Shown in pieces: positions 38,134-46,361 of a DNA stretch of 64,000 nucleotides. The DNA lies in assembly GCA_004322045.1 (NCBI GenBank), contig SCRN01000034.1:62001-126000 (forward strand), read 5' to 3'. The position numbers and the translations under genes were made by a program. Each line of letters opens with the position of its first letter. The first letter of the stretch is position 1. Source of the stretch: Paraburkholderia sp. GTDB taxonomy: Bacteria > Pseudomonadota > Gammaproteobacteria > Burkholderiales > Burkholderiaceae. The notes beneath the pieces are model-generated. The model was not told the DNA's origin and made no database searches. It saw only the letters and a program-made list of their open reading frames with translations.

Positions 38134-39192
38134 ATGCCTACATTGTTCGATCCGCTCGTCGTCGGCGATTTGACGCTGCCCAACCGCATCATCATGGCCC
38201 CGCTCACGCGCCAGCGCGCGGGCGACGAACGCTTGCCGAACAGTTTGATGGCCCAGTATTACGCGGAGCGCGCATCGGCCGGCCTGATTCTCAGCGAAGC
38301 CACCTCCGTGACCCCAGAGGGCGTCGGCTATGCGGCCACCCCGGGCATTTGGTCGGCCGAGCAAGTGGCGGGATGGAAGCTCGTCACGGAGGCCGTCCAT
38401 GCCGCCGGCGGCCGCATTTTCTTGCAGTTGTGGCATGTCGGCCGTGTCTCCGATCCCATCTTCCTGAATGGCGAACTGCCGGTAGCGCCTAGCGCGATCG
38501 CGCCGAGCGGTCACGTCAGCCTCGTGCGACCGCAGCGGCCGTTCGTCACGCCGCGCGCGCTAGAACTGGACGAAATCGCCGACGTCGTCGCAGCCTTCCG
38601 CAAGGGCGCCGAAAACGCGAAGGCAGCGGGTTTTGACGGCGTCGAGGTGCACGGCGCGAACGGGTATCTTCTCGATCAATTCTTGCAAGACAGCACGAAC
38701 CGGCGCACCGATGCGTACGGCGGCCCGATCGAAAACCGTGCACGGCTTTTGCTCGAAATCGTCGACGAGTGCATTGCGATATGGGGTGCGGGCCGCGTTG
38801 GCGTGCACCTTGCGCCGCGCGGCGACGCCCACACGATGGGCGATTCGAATCCCGCCGAAACGTTCGGCTATGTCGCGCGCGAACTCGGGAAGCGGCACAT
38901 CGCGTTTATCTGCGCACGCGAATCGCTGGGCGAGAATCGTCTCGGGCCTCAGTTGAAACAAGCGTTCGGCGGCGTCTATATTGCGAACGAGAAGTTCACG
39001 AAGGAATCGGCGCAGCACACGCTCGACGCAGGCGAAGCGGATGCCGTGGCTTGGGGCCAGTTGTTCATCGCGAACCCCGATCTGCCGACGCGCCTCAAGC
39101 TCGATGCGCCGCTGAACAAGCCGAATCCCGAGACCTACTACGCCGCGGGCCCTGCCGGCTACGTCGACTATCCCGCCCTGGAAGCGGCTTGA
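38134..39192 (+). CDS. Old Yellow Enzyme family alkene reductase
   Basis: A 352-residue FMN-dependent ene-reductase of the NemA/XenB class that uses NADPH to reduce activated alkenes, nitro compounds and quinone-like electrophiles. Family marks are MAPLTRQRAGDERLPNSLMAQYY, LQLWHVGRVSDP, and the substrate-binding pair His173/Asn176 in VEVHGANGYLLDQFLQDSTNRRTDAYGG. C-terminal GGVYIANEKFTKESA and DAVAWGQLFIANPDL bind FMN phosphate. The ArsR gene upstream probably controls it, and an SDR gene follows 18 bp downstream. The start ATG at 38134 lies 8 bp after GAGGAA. Confidence 0.93.
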   Translation: MPTLFDPLVVGDLTLPNRIIMAPLTRQRAGDERLPNSLMAQYYAERASAGLILSEATSVTPEGVGYAATPGIWSAEQVAGWKLVTEAVHAAGGRIFLQLWHVGRVSDPIFLNGELPVAPSAIAPSGHVSLVRPQRPFVTPRALELDEIADVVAAFRKGAENAKAAGFDGVEVHGANGYLLDQFLQDSTNRRTDAYGGPIENRARLLLEIVDECIAIWGAGRVGVHLAPRGDAHTMGDSNPAETFGYVARELGKRHIAFICARESLGENRLGPQLKQAFGGVYIANEKFTKESAQHTLDAGEADAVAWGQLFIANPDLPTRLKLDAPLNKPNPETYYAAGPAGYVDYPALEAA

Positions 39193-39210
39193 GCCACGAC
39201 TGAAAAGACC

Positions 39211-39969
39211 ATGACGCCTACTTCGAAGCCCCTCACCAAAGCCATCGTCACAGGGCATACCCGCGGCCTCGGTGCGGCGATCGTCGATGCACTGCGCTCG
39301 CGCGGCATCGATGTGCTCGGTGTATCGCGCTCGCCAGCGCTGCCGGCGGCGCAGGCTGCGCGGCGCCCGGGCGGTTTCGAAGAGGTGGCTCTCGATCTGT
39401 CCGACAGCGAAGCGCTTGCCCAATGGCTCGCAGGCGATCGATTGGCCAAGTTCTTCGTCGGCGCAGCGCGCGCGCTGCTCGTCAACAACGCGGGGACGCT
39501 GGGGCCCGTGGGCCCTAGCTCCGTGCAGCCGCCGCTCGAAGTCGGGCGCGCGGTCGCGCTGAACGTCGCCGCGCCGCTGATGCTTTCGAGTGCGTTTTGC
39601 GCCGCCACGGCCGAAGTGCCCGATCGCCGCATCGCGCACGTATCGAGCGGCGCCGCGCGCAACCCGTATGCGGGATGGAACATCTATTGCGCGACCAAAG
39701 CCGCACTCGATCATCACGCCCGAGCGGCCGCCCTCGATGCCGAACGTGGCTTGCGCATAGCGAGCGTCGCCCCCGGCGTCGTCGATACGGACATGCAAGC
39801 GCAGATCCGCGGCGTCGACGACGCGCGCTTCCCGATGCGCGAACGCTTCGAGCAGATGAAGCGCAACGGGCAATTGACCTCACCCGAAGAGGCCGCCGGC
39901 AACTTCGTCGGATACCTGCTTTCCGACGCGTTCGGCCAAACGGCGACGGCGGACATCCGTTCGCTATGA
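39211..39969 (+). CDS. SDR family oxidoreductase
   Basis: A 252-residue short-chain dehydrogenase. The cofactor loop TGHTRGLG (14-21), NNAG (92-95), catalytic Ser at HVSSGAA and YCATK with Tyr159/Lys163 are present. The APGVVDTDMQAQIR segment matches the sepiapterin-reductase/YueD-like subgroup, which reduces diketones and quinone-like carbonyls. It follows the OYE gene by 18 bp and is probably cotranscribed, so reduction of reactive carbonyl or alkene compounds in tandem is plausible. Substrate is unknown. The start follows GACTGAAAAGACC without a strong ribosome-binding site. Confidence 0.88.
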   Translation: MTPTSKPLTKAIVTGHTRGLGAAIVDALRSRGIDVLGVSRSPALPAAQAARRPGGFEEVALDLSDSEALAQWLAGDRLAKFFVGAARALLVNNAGTLGPVGPSSVQPPLEVGRAVALNVAAPLMLSSAFCAATAEVPDRRIAHVSSGAARNPYAGWNIYCATKAALDHHARAAALDAERGLRIASVAPGVVDTDMQAQIRGVDDARFPMRERFEQMKRNGQLTSPEEAAGNFVGYLLSDAFGQTATADIRSL

Positions 39970-40075
39970 TCGATGCTGCCGCGCGCGCGTGAAAGCGCGT
40001 CACGAGGATCGGCGATAATCGCCACCATTTGCCCGATATCGCACGCGCCGCCTGCAGCACCGAACCGTCACGCCC

Positions 40076-41809
40076 ATGAACAAGCCCGGCAGTCCACGCC
40101 ATATCGACCAACTGCTTCGCGAAGCCGTCGAACTTCAGCAAAACGGCGCACTGGCCGAAGCAGAAACCGTCTACGGAGAAATCCTCGCGCTGCGCCCTCG
40201 TCATTTCGACGCGCTGCAACTGCTGGGCGCGCTCGCCTTGCAGGCGGGCCGGCACGAGGAAGGGGTCGCGTGGCTGAGCAAGGCGCTCGAGGTCGATCCG
40301 CGGCAAGCTCACGTGCATTCGAACTTGGCCTTTGCACTGAATGCACTCGGCCGCCACGACGCGGCGCTTGCCGCTGCCAACCGCGCACTGGCGCTGAAGG
40401 CCGGTTTCGCCGATGCGCTGAACAACCGCGGCATGGCGTTGGCGGCATTGGAGCGTCCCGGCGAGGCGCTCGCCAGCTTCGAAGAGGCGCTGTCGGCCAA
40501 GCCCGATTTTCCTGAAGCGTGGAGCAACCGCAGCTGTGCGCTGCGGGATCTGGGCCATCCGCAAGAAGCCGTGGCCAGTTGCGACCAGGCGATTGCGCTT
40601 CGCCCCAACTACGCCGAAGCATGGAGCAATCGCGGCAATGCCCTATCCGATTTGAATCGTCCGTTCGAGGCACAAGCAAGCTATGAGCGTGCGTTGTCCG
40701 CGGCATCGAATCTCGCGGATGCTTGGAACAATCTCGGTCTGACTTACGTCGACATGAATCGGCATGCCGATGCACTTGCCTGCTATGAGCGCGCGCTCGC
40801 ACTTGCCCCCGATTCGCCCGAAACGCATTGGAACCGCGCGCTTTGCTTGCTGCAAACCGGCGAGCTCGCCACCGGCTTCGCCGAATACGAATGGCGCTGG
40901 CGGCGCAAGCGCATCGCGCCGAGCCGACGGGACTTCGACGTGCCATTGTGGCTTGGCGACACCCCGCTCGACGGCAAGACAATCCTGCTTCATGCCGAGC
41001 AGGGCCTCGGCGATACGCTGCAGTTTTGCCGGTACGCTCAACTCGTCGCAGCGCAGGGCGCGCGGGTCGTGCTAGAAGTTCAGCCCGAGCTCGCCCGCCT
41101 TTTGGCCGGGTTCGACGGCGTGAGCGAGCTCGTGACCGCAGGCGAAGCATTGCCTCCATTCGATTGCCATAGCCCGTTGTTGAGTTTGCCGCTCGCGTTG
41201 CATACGACGATTACAACGATTCCTGCGCGAACGCCTTACCTCTTCGCCGATCGTGCCGCCTCAGCGCGCGTTCGTACCCGCATCGAAGAAGCGGCTTGCT
41301 CGCCTTCGTTGAAGGTCGGCCTCGTATGGGCGGGCGGCCACCGTCCGCACGTGCCTGAGCTGCGCAAGAACGATGCGCGCCGCTCCCTCGCTTACGACCG
41401 TTTTGCGCCGATCGTCGAAGTGCCCGGCGTGCAGTTCTTCAGCCTGCAAAAGGGCGAAAACGCTGCACATCAATTGAATGCGATGCGCGAGCGCCACGAG
41501 CCCAGCCGGCGCGTCATCGATTGGAGCGCGGAGCTGACCGATTTCGCCGATACGGCGGCGCTCGTCGACAACCTCGACTTGGTGATCTCGGTCGATACGT
41601 CGACGGCGCATTTGGCCGGCGCCATGAACAAGCCCATATGGATCTTGAACCGGCTCGACACCTGCTGGCGCTGGATGCTCGAGCGCGAAGACAGCCCGTG
41701 GTACCCAAGCGCGCGGTTGTTCAGGCAACCCGCGTTGGGCGATTGGGACAGCGTCATCGAATCGATTGCGAGCGCTTTGACGACGCTCGCCGCTACTCAC
41801 GGCCGTTGA
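40076..41809 (+). CDS. TPR-repeat protein with GT9-like glycosyltransferase domain
   Basis: A 577-residue protein. About seven tetratricopeptide repeats fill residues 10-265 (for example ALQLLGALALQAGRHEEGVAWLSKALEVDP and AWNNLGLTYVDMNRHADALACYERALALAP). The C-terminal half (about 290-560) has the heptosyltransferase-like pattern ILLHAEQGLGDTLQFCRYAQLVA, KVGLVWAGG and LVISVDTSTAHLAGAMNKPIWIL. Such proteins are widespread in proteobacteria, often annotated as O-linked GlcNAc transferase-like, but the GT41 active site is not evident and the donor is unknown. It is cytosolic with no signal peptide. It stands alone and converges with ftrA. Confidence 0.85.
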   Translation: MNKPGSPRHIDQLLREAVELQQNGALAEAETVYGEILALRPRHFDALQLLGALALQAGRHEEGVAWLSKALEVDPRQAHVHSNLAFALNALGRHDAALAAANRALALKAGFADALNNRGMALAALERPGEALASFEEALSAKPDFPEAWSNRSCALRDLGHPQEAVASCDQAIALRPNYAEAWSNRGNALSDLNRPFEAQASYERALSAASNLADAWNNLGLTYVDMNRHADALACYERALALAPDSPETHWNRALCLLQTGELATGFAEYEWRWRRKRIAPSRRDFDVPLWLGDTPLDGKTILLHAEQGLGDTLQFCRYAQLVAAQGARVVLEVQPELARLLAGFDGVSELVTAGEALPPFDCHSPLLSLPLALHTTITTIPARTPYLFADRAASARVRTRIEEAACSPSLKVGLVWAGGHRPHVPELRKNDARRSLAYDRFAPIVEVPGVQFFSLQKGENAAHQLNAMRERHEPSRRVIDWSAELTDFADTAALVDNLDLVISVDTSTAHLAGAMNKPIWILNRLDTCWRWMLEREDSPWYPSARLFRQPALGDWDSVIESIASALTTLAATHGR

Positions 41810-41858
41810 AACGCGTGCTGCCGATGCCCGGGCAGTGCGTCCGCCCAGCGAAGTGGCT

Positions 41859-42830
41859 TCATGCCTTCGGATTCCCGCGTGCGAATTGCTGTCGATAGGC
41901 AGCCGGGCTCGTCATTGCGATCCGGCGGAAATGGCGGCGCATCGATTCCTCGGAGCCGAAGCCAGCCCGCTCGGCAATGATGCCGATCGACCATCGCGGC
42001 CGCGTCTCGAGCATGTCTTTGGCCAGCGCCACTCGTTCCCGGATCAGCCATTCATAGGGACCTAGACCCGTCGCTTCGCGGAAGCGTCTTTGAAGCGTTC
42101 GCCCGCTCATTGCCGCCCGTCGAGCGAGCGCATCGACCGTGTGAGCAGATGCGGCATGCGCACGCATCCAATCGATCAAGCGCGCAAGCCGCCCGCCGTC
42201 GTCCTCGGGCGGCACCGGCCGCGGCACGAACTGGGCCTGTCCGCCATCGCGATGTGGCGGCACGACGAGCCGCTGTGCCACAAGGTTGGCCACGGCGCCG
42301 CCATGGTCGCGGCGCACCAGATGCAACAACATATCGAGACCAGCTGCCGATCCCGCAGAGGTGATGATCTGACCTTCATCGACATAGAGCGCATCGGGCT
42401 GCACGCGCACTGACGGATAGCGGAGTTTGAGCTTGTCCGCATAACGCCAATGCGTCGTCGCCGTCTTGCCGTCGAGCACGCCTGCCGCCGCCAATACGAA
42501 CACGCCGGAGCATATCGAGCACAGGCGCGCCCCGCGCTTAGCCGCCGCGCGCAGCTTGCGTAGGAGCGGCTGCGGCGGCATCTCGTCGGCATCGCGCCAG
42601 CCGGGGATGATGATCGTATCGGCGCGGTCGAGCATTTTCAGCGTATAGGGCGCTGTAAGCGTCACGCCACCCGCCGCGCGGATCGCCCCGGTTTCGGCCG
42701 CACATACGGCGAAGCGATACCAATCGACGCCAAGTTCGGGACGCGGCAACGCAAACAACTCGACGACGCAGCCGAATTCGAAGGTACAAAGCCGATCGTA
42801 TGTGACGGCGGCGACAAGATGACGGGGCAT
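41859..42830 (-). CDS. ftrA: Transcriptional regulator FtrA (GlxA family)
   Basis: A 323-residue regulator with an N-terminal DJ-1/PfpI domain (about 5-180; TIIIPGWRDADEMPP, LCSICSGVFVLAAAGVLDGKTATTHWRYADKL) and a C-terminal AraC-type HTH (about 215-315; HTVDALARRAAMSGRTLQRRFREATGLGPYEWLIRERV). Sequence and length match the FtrA subgroup (HVVAAVTYDRLCTFEFGC-like start). It is divergent from a rhodanese gene over about 110 bp, an arrangement I believe is recurrent in Burkholderia, which suggests that FtrA controls the rhodanese. Ligand unknown. Confidence 0.9.
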   Translation of the reverse strand: MPRHLVAAVTYDRLCTFEFGCVVELFALPRPELGVDWYRFAVCAAETGAIRAAGGVTLTAPYTLKMLDRADTIIIPGWRDADEMPPQPLLRKLRAAAKRGARLCSICSGVFVLAAAGVLDGKTATTHWRYADKLKLRYPSVRVQPDALYVDEGQIITSAGSAAGLDMLLHLVRRDHGGAVANLVAQRLVVPPHRDGGQAQFVPRPVPPEDDGGRLARLIDWMRAHAASAHTVDALARRAAMSGRTLQRRFREATGLGPYEWLIRERVALAKDMLETRPRWSIGIIAERAGFGSEESMRRHFRRIAMTSPAAYRQQFARGNPKA

Positions 42831-42942
42831 GGCGCGATGTTACCGGATTTTGTCGATCACGCCACTGCCCTCGGCGACGAGCAACCTCAATAATGCCCCC
42901 GATCGAGCTTCCATCCACGCCGGAAATCAGACGAGAGGCCCC

Positions 42943-43398
42943 ATGCACCCTTCATCGGCAGTTACCGCCATCCCTCCAGCGCCGAGCGACCTTGCGCTTG
43001 CACACTTCGAAGCGTCGTTGCGTTTCGAAACCGATTGCGCCGACGTCCACGATGCGCTCGTCGCCGCAGGCCGGGCCGATTTCGTGCTGCTCGACGTGCG
43101 CAGCCCGGCCCTCTACGCCGCTGGGCATGTTCCGGGCGCCGTCAACCTGCCGCACGGGAAGATCATTGCATCGAAGCTCGCGCAGTACGCGCCCGACACG
43201 CTGTTCGTCACTTATTGCGCCGGGCCGCACTGCAATGGCGCTACACGTGGCGCGATCCGCCTGGCCCGATTGGGACGCCCGGTCAAAGTGATGGCCGGCG
43301 GGATCATGGGCTGGCTCGACGAAGGCTTCGCGCTAGCCAAGTCAACTGCGCCGGACCGCGAACTCACGCTGCCAAACGATCTGCCAGCACGCGCGTGA
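42943..43398 (+). CDS. Rhodanese-like sulfurtransferase
   Basis: A 151-residue single-domain rhodanese. FVLLDVRSPALYAAGHVPGAVNLPHGKI is the entry pattern, and the active-site loop FVTYCAGPHCNGATRGAIRLA has two cysteines, the first at the catalytic persulfide position. Predicted activity is transfer of sulfane sulfur to an acceptor thiol. It is divergent from ftrA, a likely regulator. The ATG at 42943 (MHPSSAVTAIPP) gives the family-like start; the open frame extends further upstream into the ftrA promoter. Its last 35 bp overlap the 3' end of the dapA-like gene on the other strand. Confidence 0.87.
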   Translation: MHPSSAVTAIPPAPSDLALAHFEASLRFETDCADVHDALVAAGRADFVLLDVRSPALYAAGHVPGAVNLPHGKIIASKLAQYAPDTLFVTYCAGPHCNGATRGAIRLARLGRPVKVMAGGIMGWLDEGFALAKSTAPDRELTLPNDLPARA

Positions 43399-44221
43399 GC
43401 GCCTCGCTCGCGGGCGTCATCGGCGAGCGCAATTCGTTTTCCACCCATCCTTGCGCAGCCAAAGCTGCCTTCACCGGCGCAGGGTTGGGCTCGGACGCCA
43501 ACGCTCGCAGAAGCGGTGTGAGCTCGTGATAGATCGCACGACCTTGCGCCAGATCGCCGCGCGCCAATGCCCGATACATGGCGACGAAGCGTTCGGTGCG
43601 CACATGAGCCGCCGCCGCGATCGCGCCCGCGCCGCCCATGCACAACGTCGCGAACATCGCATCGTCGTTGCCGGCCAGCACCCTGAGGCGCCCGTCGAGA
43701 ATCAATGCGAGCGTCGTCTCGGGGCTGCCGGAACAATCCTTGATCGCCTGGATGCGGGGATGACTCGCCAGCGTGAGCAGCGTATCGAGCTCGATGCGCA
43801 CGCCCGTCCGCTGCGGAATGTCGTAAAGCACGATCGGCTTTGCGCTCGCATCGGCGAGCGTCGAAAAATGCTCGAGGAGCCCCGCTTGGGACGGCCGGAT
43901 GTAATACGGCGCGCTGATGAGCACGCCCGCGATCGGCTCGTCGTTCAGGCGCAATACCCGCTCGCGCAGCGCGCTGGCACGGTTGCCCGCGACACCGACC
44001 ACCACGGGTACGCCCTCGGCCGCGCGCAGCACAGTCGCCAGCACGGCGTCCTGCTCCTCACCTGAAAGCGCCGCCGGCTCGCCCGTCGTGCCGAGCGCAG
44101 CGAAGCCCGCGACACCCGCGTCGCGATAGCGTTCGACTAGCGCAGCAAGCGCGCGATGATCGACAGCACCGGCAGTAAACGGCGTGACCAGCGGAATCCA
44201 GATACCGGAAAAAATCGACAT
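43364..44221 (-). CDS. DapA family (dihydrodipicolinate synthase-type) aldolase
   Basis: A 285-residue class I aldolase. Schiff-base Lys161 (IQAIKDCSG), Tyr133 (IVLYDIPQRTG), and the Thr-Thr pair 45-46 in LGTTGEPAAL fit 4-hydroxy-tetrahydrodipicolinate synthase, which condenses pyruvate with aspartate semialdehyde for lysine. It is annotated by homology as DapA, but the family also has keto-acid aldolases and no other lysine gene is near, so it may be a paralogue of the housekeeping enzyme. GAGGTGA before the ATG at 44221 supports this start rather than the one 18 bp upstream. Convergent overlap with the rhodanese gene. Confidence 0.83.
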   Translation of the reverse strand: MSIFSGIWIPLVTPFTAGAVDHRALAALVERYRDAGVAGFAALGTTGEPAALSGEEQDAVLATVLRAAEGVPVVVGVAGNRASALRERVLRLNDEPIAGVLISAPYYIRPSQAGLLEHFSTLADASAKPIVLYDIPQRTGVRIELDTLLTLASHPRIQAIKDCSGSPETTLALILDGRLRVLAGNDDAMFATLCMGGAGAIAAAAHVRTERFVAMYRALARGDLAQGRAIYHELTPLLRALASEPNPAPVKAALAAQGWVENELRSPMTPASEALTRVLADRLAA

Positions 44222-44510
44222 AACTTCACCTCGTGACAAGACCGAATCGAAACCGAGGGAAGGCGCCGGGCAGGCTAGACAAAACTAAGGAGGCGGTGTT
44301 GCTGTCCCGTCGCGCGTCCGACGGCACAGCGCACCGGTCAGACGTGCGGCTGTTTTTTGGCTTTGGAAACGGCGGACGCCGGGGCGTCGCTACACACAGC
44401 GCGCACCGCGGATGTCGCGACAACCGACGAGAAATAAACGGGGTTCGTTTCCATTCGGCCGAGTGTACACGGTCATCCCGCGCGTCGACAACATTTTTGC
44501 GGGCGGTTCC

Positions 44511-44538
44511 TTGACTTCCGCACCGTACGAAGTACTAT
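44511..44538 (+). promoter_or_regulatory. Sigma-70-type promoter of the ATCase gene
   Basis: TTGACT (44511-44516) and TACTAT (44533-44538) with a 16-bp spacer form a good -35/-10 pair about 40 bp upstream of the ATCase start. Transcription would begin around 44545, inside the palindrome at 44536-44552. Confidence 0.6.
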
Positions 44539-44552
44539 ACGCATCGCGTATA
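44536..44552. promoter_or_regulatory. 17-bp palindrome overlapping the ATCase promoter
   Basis: TATACGC-ATC-GCGTATA is a perfect inverted repeat covering the end of the -10 box and the predicted transcription start. A protein bound here would block RNA polymerase. A 13-bp copy of its left part (TATACGCATCGCG) occurs again at 44785-44797 inside the coding region. Confidence 0.6.
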
Positions 44553-44577
44553 TATTCTCCCCTTATCGAGGCCGCCC

Positions 44578-45870
44578 ATGACCGTTCCCCAGCAAGCCTT
44601 CCTGCGCGACGCGATGCGCCGCATGAACATGACGCGTGATGCGTTCGCAAACCGCATCGGCGTTAGCCGGCGCGCGCTCGATACCTGGCTTCTACCCGAG
44701 GATTCGCAGGAATCGCGCTCGATGCCGGAGATCGTCGAGCGCTTCGTCTCGGAAATCGTCGTCAATGGCACGCACGGCAGCGAATATACGCATCGCGCAC
44801 ATTCCTCATCACTCGCGAGTCAAATCCTGTTCGAGGGCAAACCGCAACTTCTTTCGGTCGATCAGTTTTCACGCGACTCGGTCGAGGCGCTGTTTCGCGT
44901 GGCCGATGTCATGCAGCCGATCGCGCGGCGCCACAAGATTTCGCGCGTGCTCGAGGGCGCCGTGCTGGGCAACTTGTTCTTCGAAGCCAGCACACGCACG
45001 CGCGTATCGTTCGGTGCGGCTTTCTGCCGATTGGGCGGGTCGGTTTGCGACACGACCGGTTTCACGTTCTCATCGATGGCGAAAGGGGAATCGATCTACG
45101 ACACGAGCCGCGTCATGAGCGGCTACGTCGATGCACTCGTCGTGCGGCACCCGGAGCAAGGCTCCGTCGCTGAATTCGCACGGGCGACGAACCTGCCCGT
45201 GATCAACGGCGGCGATGGCCCCGGCGAACATCCAAGCCAGGCCCTGCTCGATCTCTATACGATCCAGCGCGAGTTCTCGCGGCTCGGCAAGATTGTCGAC
45301 GGCGCCCACATCGCGCTCGTCGGCGATCTCAAATACGGCCGCACCGTTCATTCGCTCGTGAAGTTGCTCTCCCTGTATAGGGGGATCAAGTTCACGCTGA
45401 TCTCGCCGCCCGCGCTCGAGATGCCCGCGCATATCGTCGATCAGATCTCGCGCAATGGCCATGTGATCGAGCAATCGAACGATCTGGCCACGGGGCTTCG
45501 GGGTGCCGATGTCGTCTATGCCACGCGCATCCAAAAAGAGCGCTTCACCGACGAATCATTCGAAGGTTACACGCCGGAATTTCAAATCAACCAGGCACTC
45601 GTCGATGCAACGTGCGGCCGGGACACGCTAATCATGCACCCGTTGCCGCGCGATAGCCGCCCCGGCGCGAACGATTTGAGCACCGATCTGAATCACGACC
45701 CGCGGCTCGCGATTTTTCGTCAAACCGATAACGGCATCCCCATCCGCATGGCGATTTTTGCGGTGCTGCTCGGCGTCGAGCACCTCGTTCAGCATTCGAT
45801 GCGTGACGCGGCTTGGCGCCCGCCGGCATTCCTTGGGCCGGACGACGCAGTCTTTCACGGCATCGATTGA
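44578..45870 (+). CDS. pyrB: Aspartate carbamoyltransferase with N-terminal HTH extension
   Basis: A 430-residue ATCase, which joins carbamoyl phosphate and aspartate at the first committed step of pyrimidine synthesis. Catalytic motifs are complete: FFEASTRTRVSF (134-145), GDGPGEHPSQALLDLYTI, VGDLKYGRTVHSL, RIQKERF and MHPLPRD. E. coli PyrB has about 311 residues; here about 88 extra residues precede the catalytic domain. The extension contains an HTH-like segment, MTRDAFANRIGVSRRALDTWLLP (18-40), like Xre/Cro domains. Proteins of this layout exist in Burkholderiaceae, so the fusion is real family architecture and not an annotation artefact. No pyrI is adjacent. The palindromic promoter suggests regulation, perhaps by the protein itself (inference). 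Confidence 0.9.
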   Translation: MTVPQQAFLRDAMRRMNMTRDAFANRIGVSRRALDTWLLPEDSQESRSMPEIVERFVSEIVVNGTHGSEYTHRAHSSSLASQILFEGKPQLLSVDQFSRDSVEALFRVADVMQPIARRHKISRVLEGAVLGNLFFEASTRTRVSFGAAFCRLGGSVCDTTGFTFSSMAKGESIYDTSRVMSGYVDALVVRHPEQGSVAEFARATNLPVINGGDGPGEHPSQALLDLYTIQREFSRLGKIVDGAHIALVGDLKYGRTVHSLVKLLSLYRGIKFTLISPPALEMPAHIVDQISRNGHVIEQSNDLATGLRGADVVYATRIQKERFTDESFEGYTPEFQINQALVDATCGRDTLIMHPLPRDSRPGANDLSTDLNHDPRLAIFRQTDNGIPIRMAIFAVLLGVEHLVQHSMRDAAWRPPAFLGPDDAVFHGID

Positions 45871-45913
45871 TACGCGGGCGGCCGCCCCAAACGGCAGGCA
45901 ACGCACTGACGAA

Positions 45914-45937
45914 TGGCGTATAAAGTGGCGTATAAAG
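45914..45937. repeat. 12-bp tandem duplication TGGCGTATAAAG
   Basis: Two exact adjacent copies of TGGCGTATAAAG, followed by GGAG and an ATG at 45942. The duplication places two TATAAA-like cores 12 bp apart. The frame starting at 45942 is not credible, so the function is open. Confidence 0.5.
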
Positions 45938-45998
45938 GAGTGATGCCGCCGTCGTTTGTATTCTTCCCCTCGTCACCGTTATCGATACGCATAAGACC

Positions 45999-46157
45999 AT
46001 GGACTATCGCATGCACACCGTACCGATTCCCGATCCCCTCGCCGATCCCACGCGCGATCCGGAAGGCGAGCCGGTGGTGCCTCCCGCGCCGGGTCACCAT
46101 AACGACGAGCCGCAGCGGCCAGAAGGCCCGCCCGACAAAAATCCATCGCGAATGTAA
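45999..46157 (+). CDS. Small proline-rich protein, 52 aa
   Basis: A short frame starting MDYRMHTVPIPDPLADP and ending PPDKNPSRM, rich in Pro, Asp and Glu, with third positions mostly G or C like its neighbours. It resembles small Pro/Asp-rich hypothetical proteins I associate with Burkholderiaceae. The ribosome-binding site is weak (AAGA 3 bp before the ATG). No domain or signal peptide is seen; it is probably disordered. A longer frame over the same bases (45913-46347) gives an Arg/Ser-rich translation that looks like a shadow. The rest of the 45871-46361 interval has no other gene. Confidence 0.5.
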   Translation: MDYRMHTVPIPDPLADPTRDPEGEPVVPPAPGHHNDEPQRPEGPPDKNPSRM

Positions 46158-46361
46158 GAGGCAAGAGGCAAGCGCAGCGGCCCCTCGGCACGACGGCGCA
46201 ACGCCGCAGCATGGCGCGGCGACCCGCGACAGTTCGCCCTACGGGCCCTCCCCTCAGGGTTTCCCCCTCTACGCTTCTTTAAACGCCGCGTCGTTAAACC
46301 GGGTACGCGCGGCTTCGGGGATTTGCTCAGACGAAGCCGTTGACTGAAAGATCGACCCTTC

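Larger units (their letters stand above)
44222..44577. other. Divergent intergenic region dapA-like / ATCase
   Basis: No gene is seen in these 356 bp. The right end carries the promoter and palindrome listed separately. The rest shows no ribosome-binding site with a credible frame. Confidence 0.5.

Noticed and set aside
45913-46347. A 144-residue frame overlapping the small proline-rich ORF
   Set aside because: Its translation is Arg/Ser/Pro mixed without family pattern. The 45999 frame has better codon third positions and composition.
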